Origin: Diplodia intermedia
Taxonomy: Eukaryota > Ascomycota > Dothideomycetes > Botryosphaeriales > Botryosphaeriaceae
DNA: 64,000 nucleotides
Direction of reading: 5' to 3'
Assembly: GCA_021495925.1 (NCBI GenBank)
Contig: JAKEKT010000040.1
Coordinates: 1 to 64,000, forward strand
A program made the position numbers and the translations under genes. Below the pieces are notes generated by a model. It searched no databases. It saw only the letters and a list, made by a program, of their open reading frames with translations, and was not told the origin of the DNA. Below are positions 1 to 11,595 of this stretch, one piece after another (position 1 is the stretch's first letter; every line of letters begins with the position of its first letter).

Positions 1-1265
1 CTTCGCTGCTTGTGCTGCGGCTTTCCTGTTGTTTGCTGTTAACATCTGCTTGAATTGGGTTGGGTCGCTTACGTAGGGGGGCACGGTGAGGAGCAGCGTG
101 GCTACTTTGCCGTAGCCGAGGCCCTCGACGACGCTGGGGAAGAGGGTGGTGACGGTGCCGGAGGAGGTGAAGCCGTAGATTGTGGCCAGGAGGAGCCAGG
201 CTTTGGGGTCCTTGACGGCGAGCTTGAAGCCGTGGAAGAAGGTCTGCTCCTCGGAGTTGACCCAGTCGTCCTCGCCGATGTCTTCCTGGAGTCGCCAGAT
301 TGCCAGTGCTCTCTCCTGGTCCGAGAGCCAGGTCGTGGTGCGCGGGAAGTTGGGCATGATGAAAAATGCTATCAGGGCGAGGAAAATCTGGAAAGGCTCA
401 GTAAATGGGAGATGATCGCGTCGAAACCTGGCATACCGTGATAGCACCCTCTGGAATGAACTGTCAGTACATGATCAAGTTTCAACCGAGAGCGACGTAC
501 CAATGATAAACAGCCATCTCCATGCACCGAGCCCTCGCACACCAGCCATATTATCCGTGATACCAGCTGCAATTAAGCCCGAAAATGCCCCGGAAAGGAG
601 AGATCCCGAGTAGAGAATGGCAGTCCTCAGGACAAGCTCTTTCCTCGAATACCATGCCGAGAGATGGTATAGGCAACCAGGCTGTCGCAAGTCAGTTACG
701 GTAATAGCGGGCGTATGCATTGACTCACGAAGTATGCAGCCTCGACGAAACCGAGGACGAAACGGCAAGCGACCAAACCGCCGAAAGACTGGACAGCTCC
801 GGTGCAGGTGGAGATGATGCCCCAAACCACCATACATGCGGGGAGGTATATGGCAGGCTTGCCAAGCTTGTTGAGCATCAAGTTGGACGGCACTGAGAAG
901 GGTCAATATGCTTGAATACGCATCGGCAGGAGTGACTTACCTTGCATCAGCAAGTAGCCGACGAAAAGGATGCTCAAAGCCGTCTGATACTGGTTTCCCT
1001 TCAGCCCCAAGTCATCGCTCATGCCCGCAATCTTCGCCGCCGCGATGTTGTTCCGGTCGAGGTAGTTCATGATGTACATCAGCAGCATCATCGGCAGTAG
1101 CCTCAGATCAATCTTCCTTTTGACCTTGACCATCAACTTCTCGCGCTCCTCGGTGGACAAGTCGCGCAGCAAAGGTGGCAACTGGACCTTCGGCTGCTGT
1201 ACCGTGGCGGACGACGTCTCGGCATCTTCGACCTTGCTCACGTCATTCTTCGCGATGTCGTCCAT
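1..1265 (-). CDS. MFS transporter, Dal5/allantoate permease-like (3' end off window)
   Basis: Major facilitator of the anion:cation symporter type, a plasma-membrane importer of small organic anions or vitamins; the substrate cannot be told. Exons read on the minus strand: 1265-941, 892-729, 681-501, 450-437 and 387 to the window edge, all in phase with GT-AG junctions. The N-terminal cytosolic tail is followed by the family signature MYIMNYLDRNNIAAAKIAGM, then LMQVPSNLMLNKLGKP across the first junction, WYSRKELVLRTAILYSG in exon 3, and FFIMPNFPRTTTWL with QERALAIWRL in exon 5. These are typical of Dal5/Tna1 relatives. Exon 4 is a 14-nt micro-exon encoding only EGAIT. The open frame still runs at base 1, so the last helices lie outside. 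The start at 1265 is an ATG followed by a plausible hydrophilic tail. Confidence 0.9.
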
Positions 1266-2942
1266 CTTGCTCGTCGGGTGTCTCGTGGAGAGGAGGAAGT
1301 CAGGAGAGACGAAACACGGCGGGGCACTGGGTCAGAACGAGGCAGCGGAAGCCAAGGCTTGGTGAAATAAATAAGAGGTCGCCTTGGTTTAGTCAAGCTT
1401 CCCCGCATCCTACCCCGGCTTCGTGGCGGCCCCTAGCCGGCGGGCGGAAAAGCTTTGGGACCTGGCGTCGGCATATCCGCTACCCCACAATGCCGCATCG
1501 GAGAAGCATGTTTGCGGATCCAGCGATGATGTGGTTGGAGAGGCAGGCGTTAAAACTGGAACAGTGCGTGTTTTGTCCTCGCACGACCACACACTTCCGC
1601 CTGATCGATGCGCAGCCGCTAATCAGAGCGACGGCTTCCACTACATGCTCGCCACGCAAACTGTGGGTCGCATTTATTGATCTTCTTAAAAGATTTCTCG
1701 GTGCGCGGCTTATCTGTTGCGACTTGGTACCACTTGCTCCAAAGGGCCACATTTGCCACGTCGGGAAGGTAGGACATGGCTGACTTAGCAACAAGATCCC
1801 GAACGGAAGCATACTCTTGTCTTCGGCTTTCCTAATTGGGGGTTACGATAGCCTGCGGAGGTAATGTGTTGATATCTTCCACCCGAGAGAATCCGACCTC
1901 CTACAAGAAGAAAAATCTGTCAACGGAAATGTCGTTACGAGATTGGTTTACACGTGGACTGTTAATTTACAAAGATAGCGGGCCAGTTCACACTATTCGG
2001 CCGGCAGGTGATACAACCACCAAAGAAAGATCCGGAGACAGCCGACTGACCTTGTTGTTGAGGCACCAACATCCTCGAAGAGGAGGCATAGAGTCCGGCC
2101 AAACTCTTACCATGAAACTACGCTCCAGATCCTTTCCAGTATACGCCGACCCCTTTCCAGGGCTAGAAGGCTGATTGAGGCGCTGCATCAGAGGACCAAT
2201 TTTCAAATTGTTACGTGGCTTTCTGTTCCCAAAAAGCTAAGAACAGCCATACATGGTGTCACCCGGGATCATCCACTCCATTCAAAGGGGTTGCCCTGGA
2301 GAAGCGGGCAACGTTAAAGGCGAATGACATTCAAATTCTTTCAGCAAAGTCCAGTGACAGCATGTTGAACGCAGAACAGCGCTTGTGAGCATAATTGGCA
2401 TAACCCACCACCATACTCCACAACCCAGAAATATGCACGACCGCCAATATGGCGCCTAAAAACTGACTAGACAGCAAGGCTGTCCTTCGTGTATTCCGGA
2501 GTGCGGTGGGATCGAGAGTAGATCAAAGGCGCAGCGCTGTCATGACACAGAGGAGAAGTCCTACTTGTTTTGAGTGAGCCTTGCATGTACGGCCTTGAAG
2601 AGTACACGGTACTGAAGACGGTGGTCACTCGAGGAATTAACACCATATATCCCTCCAAGCTTTGAATTTTAGCCTGCACAGGGCCGAGTTAGCTCCACAA
2701 AATGGGTTGGTGGGCTTGGGGTTCTGTTGCTGGTGGGATTTTTGGGCTTGCTAGAGTTGGGTCGTCGGTGGCTCTTTGTATTTCTTGCGTCTCTGCGTCT
2801 GTTAAGAGCCGTACTTTGCGGGCTTTTGCTACTGCTACATGCAAATCGACAAACAAATAACCTCACCACCACACTCGATTCACCAGGAGGGACCAAGTCA
2901 TCCGAGGTGCCATTCCCATCTCCTTCAAAGAAACCAGCCCCA
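1266..2942. other. Intergenic region
   Basis: Normal base composition. Short ORFs on both strands show no family pattern or coherent splice structure. It should hold the promoter of the MFS gene on its left and the 3' region of the membrane-protein gene on its right. I see no repeat or RNA gene. Confidence 0.5.
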
Positions 2943-5031
2943 TCACGAACACAGCTCGCCCTTCTTCAGCGGCCCAACCGTGTCCCGCAACCCAAACGCC
3001 ACATGCGGCACCCCCCGTCGCCTTCCACCATCCGCCTCCTCCTCCCTCAACACGCCATACCTCAACATCGTCCTCTTCGCCTCCCGCGGCACCGGCCGCG
3101 CCCCCAAACACCTTCCGTCCGCCAACGCATCCAGCTCCGCATTCCTCGTCGTAAACACGATGCTCGAAAACGACGCGCTGGCGCTATACCCGTTCGCGAC
3201 GTACGCATCCACACCCACCGCCACGCACACCAGCGCCGCCACGACGGCCGCGAGGTACGCGTACAGCAGGTTGCGCCAGTTGTACGCGTAGTAGTTCCGC
3301 ATCGCGGTCACGGCGACGTCGGCGGGCGTCGCGTCGGCGAACAGCGCCGAGCTCAGCAGGCTCAGGCTGACGTTGTGCGACAGGTCCTCGACGGCGCGCG
3401 GCACCGACGCGTTGCGGCACATCCACGGCGACAGGATGCCCTCGAAGCTGGTGGCGCCGGTGCCGCAGCCACCCGTGTCGTCGTCGTCGTCCGGCGACGA
3501 CATGATTTCGGGACATGCGGCGATGCCGGTCTTGAAGAGCGCGGCGTCGGCGCCCACGAGCGAACATGTCGAGCCGTAGTAGATGCGCGTGACGAGGATG
3601 TCGGCGAGCGCGCTGTACAGCGACCAGTACGCGATCTGGCCCGGCGCGTAGTCGGTCGCGACGCCCGACCCGTTGATGCGCAGCGGGGCGGTGTGCGCGA
3701 GGGCGGTGATGGTCGAGGTGAGCGCGCCGTCGACGCTGCGGAAGAGGACCGTGTAGGAAGCGTTCCACATGTGGCAGGAGTAGTTGCGGCCGCCCGCGCC
3801 CGCGCCGTTGGTGTTGATGAAGAAGTGGTTGGGGATGTAGTGCGTGTCGAGCACGCTCATCGTCTTGCCCGTGTACAGCTGGTTGAATAGCGTGGAGCTT
3901 GAGAGGTCCGCGGACATGGATTCGTTCCAGGCTTTTTGGAGCGTGGCCGCGTCGGCGAGCTGGATCGTGTTGTTGGCGATTGCGGCCGAGAGGGTCTCGC
4001 ATTTGATCGCCGGCGCGTCGAAGGTGAGGGTGTATGAGGAGTTGGGAGACGGCGCGGTGAAGGGCAGGATAGAGATGGATGAGGACGTGGTGGCTATGAG
4101 GCGGTTGATGGCCGCTGACGACGACTCGATTCGGCCCACGCCTTCGAAATTGACCCATGCGATGGTCGTGTTTTCGTTTTCGTACGAAGGGCGGGGAACC
4201 TTCATCGAGGAAGTGCTGTTGGATAGACCTGCCCGGACCGACAGAGTTGCTGGGGTTATCGTAGCAACGATGGGGATGCACCTGAAGGAGATCAACGATG
4301 AGACACTTCGACGCCCTTCGGGAGGCTTACCACATGCATGCCGCAAGTAAGCATAGCAACTTAGCGCTGATCAGTATTCGCGAGCTGAAGAACGAAAACG
4401 GGTCCGTTGTAAGAGAGAATGCACCGTCCAAGTTCTGCAGGCTCAGCGCTCTCTTTTTCACCGTCACCCACAGCCGTTGGGTATATGCTACACCAACCGA
4501 GGCGGCTAAAGACGTTTTGCAAAGGAAAGCAAGACCGGTCCCAATTCGGATGGCCCACTGCTGACTTGTCTCGTTGGGAACTGCTGTGCCGTCCAGGGAT
4601 TGATAATGGAGGTGATGTCCTAGAGCGAACGCTATGCCGGCGACGAGGAAGAATGTCATAAGCGCCGGTGATCTCCAGTAAACCCCCCATGAGGCTGTCC
4701 GCGGTGCACTTTCTTCAGTCGGCGTCGGCTGAAGTTGGGTTGCATCTTCAATAAAGTGGGATTTTGTTGCCGGATTGAGGGTGTTGGTGCTTTCGTGAAA
4801 CGAAGGGGGGTTGTCCTGCGCATGTACTCTGCCAAACCATCCAGAGACAGGACTGCTTGATCTACTGATCTCCGGAGCCGAACTGCCGAAATAAGATGTT
4901 GAGTCGTTATGCGTGGTACTGAGACCCTGGCCAGTCAGGCTTTGCATTTCGTGATTTGGGCGCAAGGATCCCATGATTGCTGCATCCACTGCGGCGAAGT
5001 GGTCGTGGGGTTCGTCTGTCGTGATGGTCAT
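2943..5031 (-). CDS. Fungal integral membrane protein with large lumenal/extracellular domain
   Basis: Two exons (5031-4331 and 4281-2943) joined by a 50-nt GT-AG intron in phase 2 give 679 residues; both ends are in this window. The N-terminal 115 residues are hydrophilic and Ser-rich. Hydrophobic segments follow at about 121-143, 161-185 and 218-245, with a conserved-looking HHLHYQSLDG after the first and PIVATITPATLSV after the third. A domain of about 330 residues with Cys pairs and several N-glycosylation sequons comes next. A last hydrophobic segment (YLAAVVAALVCVAVGVDAYV) lies near the C terminus, followed by a basic tail. This layout matches an uncharacterised membrane-protein family common in Pezizomycotina, sometimes misnamed formylmethionine deformylase-like. 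No enzymatic motif is visible, so function is unknown; surface or vacuolar location is inferred. Confidence 0.85.
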
Positions 5032-5668
5032 GCCGGGCGGCGTGGAGCATTATAACGGCCCTGCTTACGCTCGGCAGCATGCGAGCACTGGCCCAAGTTC
5101 TGGTTCCACGATGTAGTCTATTCTTACGTACGGCGGATTAAGCCAAAACAGCAGGTCAAGCGTAAGGCCCCGGCCTTGCAGCGTCCAGTCAGCGAGCTGT
5201 CGAGTTGTTTCGGCTCCATATTGCTCCTGCAGGTGGAACCGAGCCAGGGCAGAGAGGCTTGAAATAGAACATGGCACTCCCAGACGGATGGGATCTCCAA
5301 TGGCAACGCAGCATCGCCCGACCTAGCCGGTGCACAGCCCTGAGCGTGGCACGAGCTTATACTTGGTTGACCAATTGCACTTCAGCCCCCAATCCTTAGC
5401 GCGAACTTTCGGCTACTGATAGGGTCCAGCCATATCTCACGACACTCGGTGAAGGGAAACAGTATCACATTTTCTTGTGTACGTCTGTTTCTCGGCCAAG
5501 CTCTGTGCGGTGTCGGGTCATACTAGCAAGGCTGTACACAAGTCAAGTCAACAATAGCACTACAAGTCAGCCCTTCTTCGCGACACAAGGGACAGAATAC
5601 AAAGTAGAAATCAGTAACACTCGCTTCGGTACACCCCCAACTCCAGAACTATTCTTAATCCACCCAAG
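5032..5668. other. Intergenic region
   Basis: Promoter side of the membrane-protein gene and 3' side of the 2EXR gene. Short ORFs here have no support. No repeat seen. Confidence 0.5.
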
Positions 5669-6930
5669 TCAAGTAAAACAATGGCCCACGGGAACAAAAC
5701 CCCTGGTGCCGTCCCGCCGCCTCCGCAACCCCTTCACCACCAATTTCCTCAACTCCTCCCAATACCCCGGTGCCGGCACGTCCGGATCATCCCTCCCCCA
5801 AACCTCGTTATCAGTACCAATAACCTCCACCGCCCCCACCGCCTCGTCAACCCCCCTCTCCCTCGCGACAGCGTCCAGCCAGTGAAACGCGCGCCGGTAG
5901 AAGCGCCTCGCCGCGAGAAGCTGCGGCGAATCGTTCCACCCCTCGCGATACGACTCGTCGTGGTAGCGCAGCACGTTCAGCGCCGTCGCGCCCTCGGCCA
6001 GCAGCGTGAGGGCGGCGACGTCGAAGGCGGCGCGCATGCTGCGGCCCCAGCCGCCGCGCACGCCGAGCACCGTCACGTCGCGCAGCGCGGCGCGCGAGGG
6101 CGGCGGCAGCGGGGCGAGGAAGGCGTGCAGCGCGGCCGTGTCCTCGAACAGCATGGGCTGGGCGTAGAGGAGGGGTGTGGCCTCGTCGCGGATGCGGCGG
6201 CAGACGGCGAGGAGGGCGGGCGTCAGGCTGGCCGTGTGCGGCGGCGGCGGCGGCGGCGGCGGGGTGCTGGCCGAGTGGTAGTAGGTGGTGGAGATGGGCC
6301 AGGGCGCCATGGCCTGCGACGGCTGCTGCTCGGTCCAGTGGCCGTAGTTGAGCAGGTAGTGCTGCGGGCCCTCGGGGACGCGGACGGCGCAGCGGCGGTA
6401 GCGGTGCGTGTGCTCTTTGATGTAGACGGCGCCGATGGGATCGGTGAGGGCGTGGGTGTAGATCATGTCGCGCAGCTCGCGCGGGAGCCGCATGATGGGG
6501 AAAATTTGGCTTTTGGGGAGGGGCTTGGTCTTCTTGGGTTTCTGCGGCGGTGTGAGCGTTTGGGGTAGGTGATGACGCTGGAGCTCGAGGTGCATACCTG
6601 CCGGGGAGCAACGCCATACTCGTCGTCGGACTCGTCGTCGGACTCATTGATGAGTTCGTCTTCTGAGTCGATTTCGGCATAGGATTTGGCAGTCCTGTTG
6701 CGCATCTGGTACAGCCTCGACTTGGCCGGTGCCGGTTCTGGCTCGTCGGGGGTCTGGTTTGGCTGGCCGGGCGCATCTCTCTTCCGCTTTCTCGAGTTTG
6801 TCGTTCGGGTTGGAGTGGAGGCAAAGGAGGCGGCATAGTCGGTAGAGGTGTTGGGGGTAGCATCCTGGGGGAGCCACCTGTGGAGCATGCCCGAGAGGCC
6901 CCTCATTGTAGCCGTGGCAGTGAAAGACAT
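5669..6930 (-). CDS. 2EXR/F-box-like domain protein
   Basis: Two exons (6930-6598 and 6541-5669) with a 56-nt phase-0 intron encode 401 residues. Exon 1 is hydrophilic, with a basic cluster (SRKRKRD, a possible nuclear signal) and an acidic run ending EYGVAPRQ. Exon 2 opens into MRLPRELRDMIYTHALTDP, the hallmark of the fungal 2EXR family (LPxELRxxIY), loosely F-box-like. Further 2EXR features follow: SLTPALLAVCRRIRDEATPLLY and the central ALRDVTVLG block. A run of eight Pro, encoded by a GGC-repeat tract at about 6239-6262 on the plus strand, sits between them. The start is the first ATG at 6930; the frame extends upstream only through a TTG. Molecular function of 2EXR proteins is largely unknown; protein-protein interaction is the usual guess. 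Confidence 0.85.
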
Positions 6931-7783
6931 GTTGACGCTGGCTGAACGCGTTACTGACGCGGCATCAGCTGGTCCATTATGTATCAAAATGCGGTAGGCC
7001 TGTGCAGATGGTGGCGCTGCTCGTTGCGGGCTAGCGCAGGCCGCAATCAGGCAACACTGCTCGATTAGTTCTGGCTTCAGGCATCACCGTCGGCGGCCAA
7101 CACCAAGCGCCGGAGCTGGCCGAGACCAGGAGAGAGTGTGCTGATGAAGGCATCGTCACTTGGATGAAGAGAGATGGGCGGATGAGTGAATGATGGGACG
7201 GGTCGGCTGTACGATTGGACGACGCGCAGCGCACGGACCACATGTTTCCCGGCCCGTCATTGATCCGCCGGCGCGCGGGCGACGGTCGCACGTCAGAAGG
7301 AACGCCCAACACTCAGTCTCTCAAGTGCATCGTCATCATCGCCAACACCACCAACGCTCGCTGCATCGCACCATCGCCATCTCTACTTTCGCATCCTCGC
7401 CACCTCCGACACGCGGCCATCGCGAGAGGACCGACGACGGAGCGCGCACCTCGCCCGCGACGACGCGTCTGACGGAAACCCTCGGGACCCAGATGCTCGC
7501 AAGCAGCCTATCCGCCTAGCTTCTACTCACCGGACGTCTTCGAAGAGGTCCCTCCGGTGAAAGATCTGGGGGCTGCCAGGAGCTCCGGCTACCGCCTGCG
7601 TCTCTGGTGTCCCGGTTGGGCCATCAGCCGCTGTCGTCGCGCCTCGCCGTGTCGCGCTCTCGTTTATCGGGGAGTCAAGGCTGCTCTGCCCAAAGCCTGG
7701 GCGGGCGGGAGTCTGTGCAATTACACAGGGGTCTGCCTTTGTGGTCTTTGCCTGTACTGACGCGTTTTAGGTCTGCTTGAGAG
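6931..7783. other. Divergent intergenic region
   Basis: Shared upstream region of the 2EXR gene (minus strand) and the coiled-coil gene (plus strand). The 200 bases before 7784 contain CT-rich stretches typical of fungal promoters and 5' UTRs. No ORF with family features. Confidence 0.45.
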
Positions 7784-9139
7784 ATGGCCTCTTCCACTAC
7801 CAGCCCCGCACCCGCACCCGCACCCTACGTTGCCGTCATGACCGAATGGACATGCCCGGAACAACAGCGTCTGCTCTACCTTGGACATCGCTTCCCCGAG
7901 CCAACATGCCATGTCGCATTCAGCATGCGCGTTGACGAGCACACCGGTGCAGCATTCTTCAAGCTCCGGGTGCCTGTTTCTCTCAAGACCCAGTCCAAGA
8001 AGACCAATCTCTTCATCTTCATCCATCCCGAACGCATCTCGACACTCGAGAAATCTACTTCATCCGAGTTACCCGAAGCCGTACGGACTGCCTTCCCTGT
8101 TGTATCCAATAATGCCATTCTTCAACTACGCTTCACCCTGTCCACTCCGTCTGCTGTCGTCATTCCCGCCAATTCTCCACTTACGCCCAAGTCCGCCGCC
8201 TCCGTGAATTTGCTTCGCCGCCTTCGGTCTCTTGCACAAGCTACACAGCTCACCGTCTATCTTGCCGCCAAGGGTCATCCTAAGCACTCTATCGCAACCA
8301 TGTGTGAAATGGCAAACACCAGCAAGCTCAAGTCCGACCCTTCCGAGCTGCGCCTAGAGACGCTATACGCCGGAAGTGGTGCCAAGGCTATCGAAGCCGC
8401 AGACCTGGTCTTCCCTTTTGACCACGACGATCCTCCAGAGAGTCCGCCTTCGTATGACGAGCTCGCCCTCCCTTCGCCACCTAGACCTCAAGCCAAAGAA
8501 TCGCAATCTATTGGTGCGTGACTGCTCTCAATGTCTGCTACGAATTCTTACTGATCGTGTGTAATCACACCAGAACCGCCCCGGAAGAGATCACGGCTAC
8601 GGAGCCCTTCGCCTAATCCTGCCGCAGAACGCGTGCAAAAGCAAGCTTTGCAGCTCATACGCGATGAGCTCAGAGACGAGATGCGGCGTGAAATGCGCGA
8701 GCAACTTCTCAATTCCGACGAGGAGTGGCGTAAGAAGATGCATGAGATGCGAGACCAACTCCGGGAAGAGCTCGCGCAGCAGATACGGGACCAGATCAAA
8801 GAAGAGGTGGCACATCAGATACGAGACCAGATTAAAGAGGAGGCGACGCAGCATATGCAGGCTGAGCTACGACAACTACAATCTCAACACAAGGAGAGAC
8901 TTGAAGAGCTGGAGAATCTTATCGAGGAGCGGACAGAGTCTGTTCGTGAGGATCTGCTCGTGGACATTGAGGCTGTCGCCGACGAGACGGGCGAGATTGT
9001 CGATTTGCGCGTTGACGAGCAAATACTGAATGTGAAAGAAGAGCTCAGGGAATATGTGGCAGAAGAACTCAGAGATGCGGAGGACAGGATTCGAGATGAT
9101 ATCGAACAGGGCGAAATCTCCTTTCAGTTCGTCAGGTAA
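7784..9139 (+). CDS. Conserved-looking protein with C-terminal charged coiled coil
   Basis: Exons 7784-8513 and 8574-9139, joined by a 60-nt phase-1 intron, give 431 residues. The N-terminal 240 residues look like a globular fungal domain I do not recognise (EWTCPEQQRLLYLG near the start, then SLKTQSKKTNLFIFIHPERI). It ends in an acidic Pro-rich linker (DDPPESPPSYDELALP), a basic patch PPRKRSRLRSPSP that could act as a nuclear signal, and a coiled coil of about 140 residues. The coil contains three tandem 12-residue units of the form xxRDQxxEExxx, the last two nearly identical (QIRDQIKEE); the DNA of these units is about 8743-8850. The C terminus is uncertain: TAA follows FQFVR, but that codon overlaps a strong GTAAGT donor, and splicing to the AG at about 9210 would add roughly 48 residues. 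Function unknown. Confidence 0.8.
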
Positions 9140-9819
9140 GTCTGAGGTAGCTAACAATGAAGATATGTCGATACTTGATGTCCCCACTCCCGTGAGCTGT
9201 CTCGGTATAGACCCAATCGTTCGATAGGGCAACCTCCTTCCTGCTTGTCTCAATACTTCCATCTATTGACGAGCAGTTCTGCTGAAATTGTGCGAGCCGG
9301 TCTGTCAGCTATCCCAGCCATCACCACGCTCCTGCTTCATCCATGTCAAATATGAATTGCCGCATCCGCCCGCTTCCCAGGCACGGTATGGAAAGAAAAG
9401 ATAAGAAAAAAAAAAGCGAAAAGGCCCATGATCACACCCATTCCAGGGCGTGTGAGGGCGTCGGCGTCGGCGTCGGATCGATCTACAGGGCTTTTTCTGC
9501 GGTATCGAAGTGGAGGTCGTGCGTTGCATTCGAAGATGATGATGATCAATTGGCTCGCCCAGCGAGCTCGCTAATTCGGAGTCAAAAAGATGTACGGCCG
9601 GAATCAAGGCCTAAGTCGTATGTGGAATGTCGAACAAGAATTCGTAAATGTATGTCGAGGGTATCTCCTGTGGGCTGATCTTTGGCCCATGTGATGGGGT
9701 GTTTAGCGGAAGCACCGGCCTGTCTGTTTTCCTGCACGATGGATTGTCAATATCTTCCGAGTCGAAGCGCATGTCGATGAAGGATCTTACTCCTCTGGAC
9801 CCCGTCCATTGGGCTGAGT
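9140..9819. other. Intergenic region with possible alternative terminal exon
   Basis: If the GTAAGT at about 9136 is used, an exon beginning near 9211 could extend the upstream coiled-coil protein to a TGA near 9355. Otherwise this is the convergent 3' region of that gene and of the small membrane ORF at 9820-9948. It contains an A-rich stretch near 9400-9420. No other feature seen. Confidence 0.35.
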
Positions 9820-9948
9820 TTACACAAAGTTGTCCCCGGTCTTCTTGTCTTCGCGCACGCTCATGCAACCCTTGTATATCCAGATACCGCCACCCATGGC
9901 GACGACGAGGACGATGAAAGCGAGAAGCAACTCCCATATGGTGGCCAT
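9820..9948 (-). CDS. 42-residue single-pass membrane micro-protein
   Basis: An ATG with good context (ATC before it, G after) opens a 43-codon frame ending in TAA. The product starts MATIWELLLAFIVLVVAMGG, a clean hydrophobic helix. The helix continues through GGIWIYKG and is followed by a charged tail, CMSVREDKKTGDNFV. The N-terminal half fits one transmembrane segment and the tail is strongly polar, so by the positive-inside tendency the tail would be cytosolic. Being under 60 codons it would be missed by ordinary gene callers. The very regular composition and the good start context argue for a real gene; I do not recognise the family and have no conservation evidence. It has no overlapping better candidate on either strand. 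Confidence 0.5.
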   Translation of the reverse strand: MATIWELLLAFIVLVVAMGGGIWIYKGCMSVREDKKTGDNFV

Positions 9949-11595
9949 GATTGGTACGATCCGATTGGTTGAGGCAAAGATGCGGAGGTGCGAAATCGAA
10001 AAAGAACGGTCGGTCCACTGGATCAGAGTATGGGAGCCTCAGGCATAGAATTCGGATTCTGTCTGATGCTGTTCACGCTGGGCTTTGCTCTTCTTCTATA
10101 TCATGCCCTTCAGGGGCCTCGACTCCGACACGAGATACCGTGCGCATCTTGGGGGATAAGCTTACTTCTGATGCCATTCTGTGTGTGGGCGATGCGAGGC
10201 ACATGAGAGTTTCCGAAGAAATCCGTGTGTTCGTTTTTCGTATTTGGTTGGCTGGTTGTGGAGGCGCAGAGCCGGACACGACACAACCGGCGTGGACTGG
10301 GCAGAAGGCAGCGCGGTTCCTATTGGTCGTTCCGCGTCTTCCGCCCTTCACCTCGCTCTTGTATCTTTTGGCACGCGCTGCGCCACTGTTACGCGTCCCC
10401 TTTCTAACTAGTTCGGGGAGGAGGTGTCGTCGGTTTCGAACGATGGGGGTGCCGCGGCGATCCGGATGGCCCGCGGGTCCCTGCAGATCACGGGCCCAGC
10501 GGGCTTTGGGTACTCCGGCAACCGTCATTATTGTGTCGAACATGCTGCGATTTTTCGACTGAAAACGTGTGAGAGAGGACGAATTTCTTTGGCAACATGG
10601 CTCGGCAATGTGCAATGGGTGATGATAACGTCCTCTGCGTATTTTTGACTTTTGCTGCCCATCATGCTCGGAAGTTCACTTGGCGGCTAAAATCAGACTG
10701 CGCATTGTCCTTGATTTATATCCGGTGCTCCCGGACGGATAATATGCCCTCTGCCGCTACCTGTCTCAATAACTTTACTTGAACTTCTTGAGACAGATGC
10801 GATTCTGGCGCGGTCGGACGAAATTGATATCGGACTTTTTTGAGCTGGTGATCCCCACCCATGCCTCTTATACATACACGCGAAGAAGACTGAATTAACT
10901 TGAATAGAATTCTTACGAGAGAATGCCCACATGGGAAATTTATTGACCATTCAGATAAGCAAAATCTGCATTCCTGATCTAACACCCTCCGCCGATGTAT
11001 GTACATACATCGGATATCAGAGACGACCAACGCAAGTCTCCACTTGGATCACGACAAGCTGAGGCAACTTCGAGCTTGATTTTGTCGAATTCTGGTCATC
11101 ACAATGTTCGAAGAATAGTGAACAATGCGAGCGACTGCATTCAGCATGAAAAGGCCGTTTAACATTCCTTTCGATTGTAGACCTCACTGAAGAAGCGAAG
11201 GGAGCCCAAATTCTGTCCCAAGGTAGTGTCCTACTCTAGTACTGAGCATCGCAGGTGCAGCCAATGAAAGAAGAAATCGGATCATCGAGCCGATGCAAGG
11301 TTCGTCATGGCCAAAACTGGCTGCCGGCAGCCAAGTAGCATTCCTCGAACATCGATGTTGCTCCTTTCGCGACGCCGCGATACCCAAAGAGGATGGAATC
11401 CTTGGAGCCAAGCAATCAAACCCGAAGGGCTCAATACACTTAAGCTCACCTGATGATACGAAGCTGCCATTCATTCCACAATGCATGAAGAACGCCGCAG
11501 AAGTGTCGATTCTGAAAATATAAGAAATACCTCCCGATGGACACAAGAATCTCGACAGCGTCATTCACGACCGCTCCACGGCCATATTGCCCAGC
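9949..11595. other. Intergenic region
   Basis: Upstream side of both the small membrane ORF (minus) and the Thr-rich secreted protein gene (plus). Several ORFs of 60-200 codons overlap in different frames with no family features, including the 203-codon frame near 9951-10562. Somewhat AT-richer from about 10600 to 11200. Nothing further supported. Confidence 0.4.

Noticed and set aside
2727..3890. 387-codon plus-strand ORF, and 13478-14308 (276 codons)
   Set aside because: Antisense shadows of the membrane-protein gene and of the pectate lyase; Arg/Val/Gly-rich and without motifs.
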